Source: Entrophospora sp. SA101 (Eukaryota; Glomeromycota; Glomeromycetes; Entrophosporales; Entrophosporaceae). Taken from it: a stretch of DNA of 64,000 nt. Position 1 is the first letter of the stretch; each line of letters begins with the position of its first letter. This document shows, in pieces, positions 59,251 through 64,000 of the stretch. The stretch lies in contig CAUDNR010000380.1 of assembly GCA_958430865.1 (NCBI GenBank), positions 1 to 64,000 on the forward strand. The letters run 5' to 3'. A program made the translations under genes and the position numbers. Below the pieces are notes generated by a model. The model was given only the letters and a program-made list of their open reading frames with translations. It made no database searches and was not told the origin of the DNA.

Positions 59251-61768
59251 TTAATTTTTCTTAGTATTTTTCTTCTTGTCACTTGATTTTTTTTTGGAGA
59301 TTACAGAAGGTAAAATACGAGGATCGTAAAAATATGTAAACTTTTTCGGTGAATCAATCAGTGGATCTGCATCATCCATCTTTGCCTTGCGCATAGTTTC
59401 CACAGTTTGATTCATTCGCAACTATTTGATTAAGTGAAAAATGACTATAAGATCAGCATAAATAATTAGTATACACTACAAAAAGAATGTTTCACTTACA
59501 ATCATTTTCAGAATTTTATTCATGCAACAAATCAGCTCGTTTGTCGCAAACTCTGTAGGATATATCATACTTTAAATCTAGAGGTATATACCGTAGAAGT
59601 TAATAAGAAGAAATCTTGCATATTAATGTGATGATATTGGATTTCACAAACCTTGGTAGAGATATAAAGTTGGTTATCAACCAATCTAGTTACATACGTA
59701 TCTATATGATTGTCTGAGTAAATAAAATAAATTTTAGGTATCAAGATTATTTATGTATTTTCTTTCTATTTGAATTTATAACATACCAGAGATTACAAAG
59801 GCTATAAAATCCATCTCAAAAATTTTTTCCTTTTTTGAGGTGGGGAGATTGTCATACGTATAATAGATTTCATATATATTTTCCCGAAGGCTCTTGTTTG
59901 TGTCAAGATCATATTTAACTATATCTTGTATTAAACCATCCTTTGCAATCTCTACATTTCCTATTAAGAAAATATTATATTATAAGAATGAAAGGTTTGA
60001 TTATGTTGAGCTACTTAACATCGGCTATACTCACCAGGCTCGACTTTGAGAATGTCATCACGAAAGTAAATATCTGGTTGTTTTGCACGTAAATTTGCAT
60101 CAACTTCATGTAATGCAAACAATGAACTTTCAGAAGATGAACCAGCTCGAAGAGTACGAAAATATTGAAGGGCCAAACGATCAATGAGAGAATAGTAAAT
60201 TGATGCCGATTTATGACTTCGCTATTTATCTTAATTAAAGGATTTTTTATCTTTGAAGATAATTCTATATAATCTAACCTAATATATGGTGTAACAAATT
60301 ACTAATTATTAATAATCTATATCGGCTAGATTAATATAATAATATAACTAACTATAAATCAATTAATTCAATTTTAAATTTGCTTACCAATTATCAACAG
60401 TTGATAAGATCCATTTCTTTTGATAAAAGTATGGATCGTTAAGATCTAATTTTTGTTGCATTGATAATTGCATTTTTCTCAATGATAGTACCGTATGATT
60501 TTTCATTAATTTTTTAAGCATTAATTTTAATTCTATTGGCAGTCCCACAGCACCATGAGAGTAACAAATTTCCACCAACTCCTCAAAGTCTTCTAATTTC
60601 ATATATCCATTTAAAAGCCAACCATTGCTTTTATCAAGAATTAGATGATTCCCACTCCAGAAACTATTGTGAGGTATATGATCCAGAAGATCTTTTACAA
60701 TTGTTCCGCTTTTGAGTATAAAGCACAATCTCGAAGAGTAAGATGATTGTGCGATTGAATATTCTTTTAATAACTGCAGTGATGAGAATGGTGTTGGACT
60801 AGATGGTACGTGTAAATCACTATATTCATCACCTTGATTTTACTCATTCTTGTGATACTCCATCTTTTGGCAATTACCCTTTGTTTGCTCCAAAACGTGG
60901 TCTTTAAAGTGACGTATTTTTCTTTTGGAACTGTTGATTTCCTCAATCAGGGATGTTTCAATATTTGTCTGAAAATTAGGGAGACTAATAAGATTATTGA
61001 AGCACTAAGTAATAAGGATCCAATCTTGAATTACCTTGGTTTGCAGTTCGCTTAATGTTAAATGTATTTGAGACTCTGCTATATCTTTGCTTCTTTCCCA
61101 AATAATCTTGTTAATCTGTGATGATTCATTCTTTTATGGTTGATAAAAAAATTAGAGAATAGAGAGAACTGATGAATGATACATGGCATTTTTTATGGAC
61201 ATCGGTCAGTAGGGATATACACGTAAAAGAATCACATATAATAAGTGAAGCTATCACGCTTCTCCTCCCCATCGGGTTAAGAAAGCATCAAAACCCTCCT
61301 CGAAAGCATCGAGGGGCGTAGTGACATGCAACCTTGCCTGACGTCTCATTTAAAGATGAAAATTTCAATTAAATGTCACCTTTGAGACTTAAAGAAAAAA
61401 TCAACTGTAACTAATTGCAACCAATTGCACACGAACTGACCTTAAAATTAAGTTGTTTCTTCAACAAGTATGCCTTATCCGCTATTCTTTTATCAGATGC
61501 TCTGGCGAGAATCGCCAATTCGTTGCCCAACGCAGAATGTGCTAGATCCTGTCTTCTATATAGACTCGGGTTTTTCTGAATCCAAAATATATCGAATGAT
61601 TCAACTGACCAGTTTTGGAAACTCGTACCTGTCCAATATTCTACAAATCGGAAGTTGATAAATATCCCAAAATGTGCAAGCAATTATAGGTGAAAAAAAA
61701 ACCTCACCTTCATGATAAAGATTAGGCGGAAGAACCACATCATTTTTTGCTGAATTAGATTTCGTCAT
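59251..61768 (-). CDS. Multi-exon gene of unknown function
   Basis: Not recognised. The minus-strand start is MTKSNSAKNDVVLPPNLYHE. Exons that fit by phase: 61708-61768, 61441-61640, 61035-61115, 60878-60968, 60388-60832, 60035-60216, 59787-59960, 59652-59713; then one or two exons before a last exon (about 59420-59251) ending KKKSSDKKKNTKKN. The junctions near 59500-59580 could not be fixed without a stop, so the 3' part is tentative. The intron at 60833-60877 would be only 45 nt. The protein starts with a Trp/Tyr-rich module (EYWTGTSFQNW, DIFWIQKNPSLYRRQDLAHS), then a helical coiled-coil-like part (KIIWERSKDIAESQIHL; SLIEEINSSKRKIRHFKDHV), a globular helical part (LKSGTIVKDLLDHIPHNSFW, FEELVEICYSHGAVGLPIEL) and a Lys-rich basic tail. 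No membrane segment or signal peptide. Probably expressed, since codon structure persists across eight introns. Confidence 0.6.
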
Positions 61769-62040
61769 TTTTTTTAAGATAAAAGGTTAAAAAAAAACGC
61801 GTTAATTAAAAAAAATATATGGGATTTGGACTTTTGGACAAGGAAAATCGACCCCTCAGCTATTTTTTTTTTTTGAGTAATCATTGATCAAAATTCAACC
61901 AATAAAATTTGTTACTATTTTTAGATTTTTTTTTGTGCGCAAAAATTTTCAAAAAAAAATTTTATCATCATCGTAATAATATTTAATAAAAATTTTTTTT
62001 AAACAAATTTTATATCTTTTTCTTTTTTATTAAATTGATA
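61769..62040. other. Intergenic spacer
   Basis: AT-rich with T- and A-runs. It holds the presumed promoter of the minus-strand gene. No structure recognised. Confidence 0.4.
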
Positions 62041-63742
62041 TGGAAGTACTTTAGAAAATTTGCCTTTAGATTCAAATATAAGACCAACATATGATTTGAT
62101 AGAATTAGGCTTAGAAGATTATGAAGAAAATGAATTAATTCTTGATACCATACATAATTTAATGATATTTTTTCAAGAAAATAAGTGTAATTGTAAAACC
62201 ACAAAAATAGATTTAAGGACTTGTTATGAGAAAGTAAATTTTAAGCAATTTTTTGAAAGACATCTTCAACTGTGTGCATTAGAAAAAAATGAACTAGAAT
62301 TATTTGTAAAAGCTCAATTAATGTCCTTTGAAACAACCAGTGAAAAGTCAGTTATACATATACATAGATATAATTTTAATTATAATTTACCTTTATGTCA
62401 GCCAGTATATATAAAATTATGTGGGATTACTGAATATATGCTTAAAACCTTGCAAGATGATTTGCAGACTAATGGATTATCAGAGAGACTTCATAAAAAC
62501 ATTGGACATGTGCCTAAAATTGAATCCTGTGCTCAAGTTGATTTAGAAGTTGGATTAATGGTTAAACAATTTTTGTTGCAATATGGAGACATATTTGGAT
62601 TATCATCACCAATGCATCATTTTGATGATTCTGATGCCTTTATATATCTTCCAATAGGGAAAACATATACTTCAGTATATAATTAATTTAAACCCCATTT
62701 TTATGTTGAGCATGATGAAAATATACAAATAATTTCCAATAGAACTTTTCAAAGATTATGGCATGAATAAGTCCCAATTATTAAATTTCAATCTCCAGCA
62801 AGTGATCTTTGTGACAATTGTGAGATTTTTAAAGCAAAAATGATAGTTGCAAAATCTGATATGAAGATTATGAAAAAATAAAAAAGGAATATGGAGAACA
62901 CCATAAACTTGCATATCATGAACGTATGCATTATAATAATAATATAGAAAAAAGTAAAACTGATTCATCATTTCTACATATCTGTTATGATTGAGCTCAG
63001 AATGTTGGCATCCCATATTCGCCTCAACAAGTTGGATCAATTTATTTTAAAACACCATTTGCTGTAAATATTTTTGGTGTTTGTAAAACAGGAGAAGAAA
63101 ATTGTCAACTAAATTACATAATTGCTGAAAATGAGTTTCCTTTTGGGGTGCTAATACAACATTAAACATGGCATTTAATTCTCTTAAAGAATTTTCCATA
63201 GATGATGTAAAAATTTTACAAATAACTTGTGATAACTGCACTGCACAAAATAAGAATAACTAAACTCTTTGGTTTTGGTCATGGTTGATGATGTTTGGTT
63301 GGTTTGATGAAATTATAATTAATTTTATGATTCCTGGACACACCAAGTTCATCTGTGACTCATTTTTTGGCAAAATTAAAAAATTATACAGAAACCAATC
63401 TGTAAACATTGTTGGTGATATTGAAAATATTGTTATTAATTCATCTAAAGGTAATGAAGCAATTAGATGTAATAGTGAATTAGATTGGGTATGGCATGAT
63501 TTTAACTCATTTTTAATTTTGTTTTAAAAAAGATGATATTGGAAAAGTTTATGCTTCAAAAGAATCAAATGGAATTGAAAATTCTTTTTTACTTTTAAAA
63601 AATAATTTTGACTTTATTGATCATTCAGAGGTTCTTCCAGTGGCATCATTATCAGAAAAAAGAAAAGAATACTTGTATTCAAAAATTTGTCAGCATGTTA
63701 GTGAACCATATAAAGATGTTTATTGTTCAGAATCATATAAAT
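62041..63742 (+). pseudogene. Decayed transposon-associated gene with DNC-xx-QNKN motif
   Basis: A 5'-truncated reading frame (an in-frame stop precedes about 62041) with a 208-codon open start (LEDYEENELILDTIHN..., FGLSSPMHHFDDSDAFIYLP). It then continues as recognisable but broken protein: FQRLWHE*VPIIKFQSPASD, CYD*AQNVGIPYSPQQVGSI, YFKTPFAVNIFGVCKTGEEN, ITCDNCTAQNKNN*TLWFW, FMIPGHTKFICDSFFGKIKK. The D-N-C-x-x-Q-N-K-N and P-G-H-T-K-F-x-x-D-x-x-F-G signatures match a widespread transposon-related domain that I believe Pfam calls DUF7869. The name is from memory. At least four in-frame stops and three frameshifts (about 62875, 63150, 63530) are present. It ends near 63742 (YCSESYK, stop). No terminal repeats seen in the window. 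Confidence 0.6.
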
Positions 63743-64000
63743 AAAGATCTCGATTTTGGTCCTGAGACCCCAGAGGTTGATTTTCCTAGTCCAACTCCCA
63801 TATAGAATATAGAAATTCTGTTGCGACAATGGAAGTGATTTTCAAGGAATTATAAATTTTTTGAAATCAGCAAAATTTTTTCTTTACATCTTGGTATAAT
63901 TTGATTAAATCAATCAAATTGATTTTGGTAGGTTATATTAGAAGTGAAGGTTCAAAGTTTTCATGATTTACGTGGGTTGTACAAAAAGTTTTGAGAAAAT
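63743..64000. other. Window end, no feature assigned
   Basis: AT-rich sequence after the decayed gene. It may still belong to the same element, but no coding or repeat signal is clear. Confidence 0.4.

Noticed and set aside
1..64000. CRISPR array, prokaryotic operon or phage-like system
   Set aside because: Pervasive spliceosomal introns and nuclear gene families show the DNA is eukaryotic; the repeats present are transposons, microsatellites and one segmental duplication.

Overview
Eukaryotic nuclear DNA, very AT-rich, with intron-dense genes (short GT-AG introns, one GC-AG). I infer a fungus, most likely a Glomeromycotina (Rhizophagus-like) genome. The reasons are the F-box/LRR protein style, a Cys-containing secreted protein with Kex2-type sites, the fungal forms of MOT1, VPS5 and VTA1, and abundant decayed Tc1/pogo/hAT elements. 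The lineage is an inference from memory, not from any search.

Layout. 1-1.2 kb: a 547-bp TA-flanked palindromic MITE. 1.2-3.1 kb: a multiple inositol polyphosphate phosphatase (MINPP-type). 3.25-4.46 kb: an internally deleted pogo/Tigger-like element. 6.6-8.8 kb: an F-box/LRR protein. 9.9-10.6 kb: a small secreted protein with Kex2-type sites. 11.3-19.3 kb: MOT1/BTAF1 in 26 exons. 19.5-29.9 kb: eIF3e (-), NDUFS2 (+), VPS5 (+) and VTA1 (-).

The dominant structural feature is a nested, near-perfect segmental duplication. Call D the block 13736-29913 (from inside MOT1 exon 12 to codon 7 of VTA1) and R the 1302-bp block 29914-31215 (VTA1 start codon plus upstream DNA). The window then reads D-R-R-D'-R (R2 at 31216-32517, D' at 32518-48696, R3 at 48697-49998). 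The 17.48-kb copies differ by one inserted T that I can see, which frameshifts the already 5'-truncated MOT1 copy. Intact second copies of eIF3e, NDUFS2, VPS5 and VTA1 result, so genes for subunits of eIF3, complex I, the retromer SNX dimer and the ESCRT/Vps4 machinery are doubled. The alternative is an assembly artefact.

50.9-54.1 kb: an arrestin-like gene and a convergent, Asn-rich gene with a weak Whi5/Nrm1-like motif. 54-59 kb: a transposon graveyard containing a decayed coding stretch with a 119-bp TA-flanked MITE in it, a Tc1 fragment, and next to that fragment a 2.6-kb hAT element with a frameshifted transposase. 59.25-61.77 kb: an unrecognised multi-exon gene. 62.0-63.7 kb: a stop- and frameshift-ridden transposon-like gene with a DNC-xx-QNKN motif.

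Exon coordinates were derived by hand from splice signals. For MINPP, F-box, MOT1, eIF3e, NDUFS2, VPS5, VTA1, the arrestin-like gene and the Whi5-like gene the summed exon lengths are divisible by three, which supports the models. No tRNA, rRNA, CRISPR array or clearly new biological system was found. The most interesting items are the D-R-R-D-R architecture with its reused breakpoint, and the secreted protein with two small Kex2-flanked peptides.
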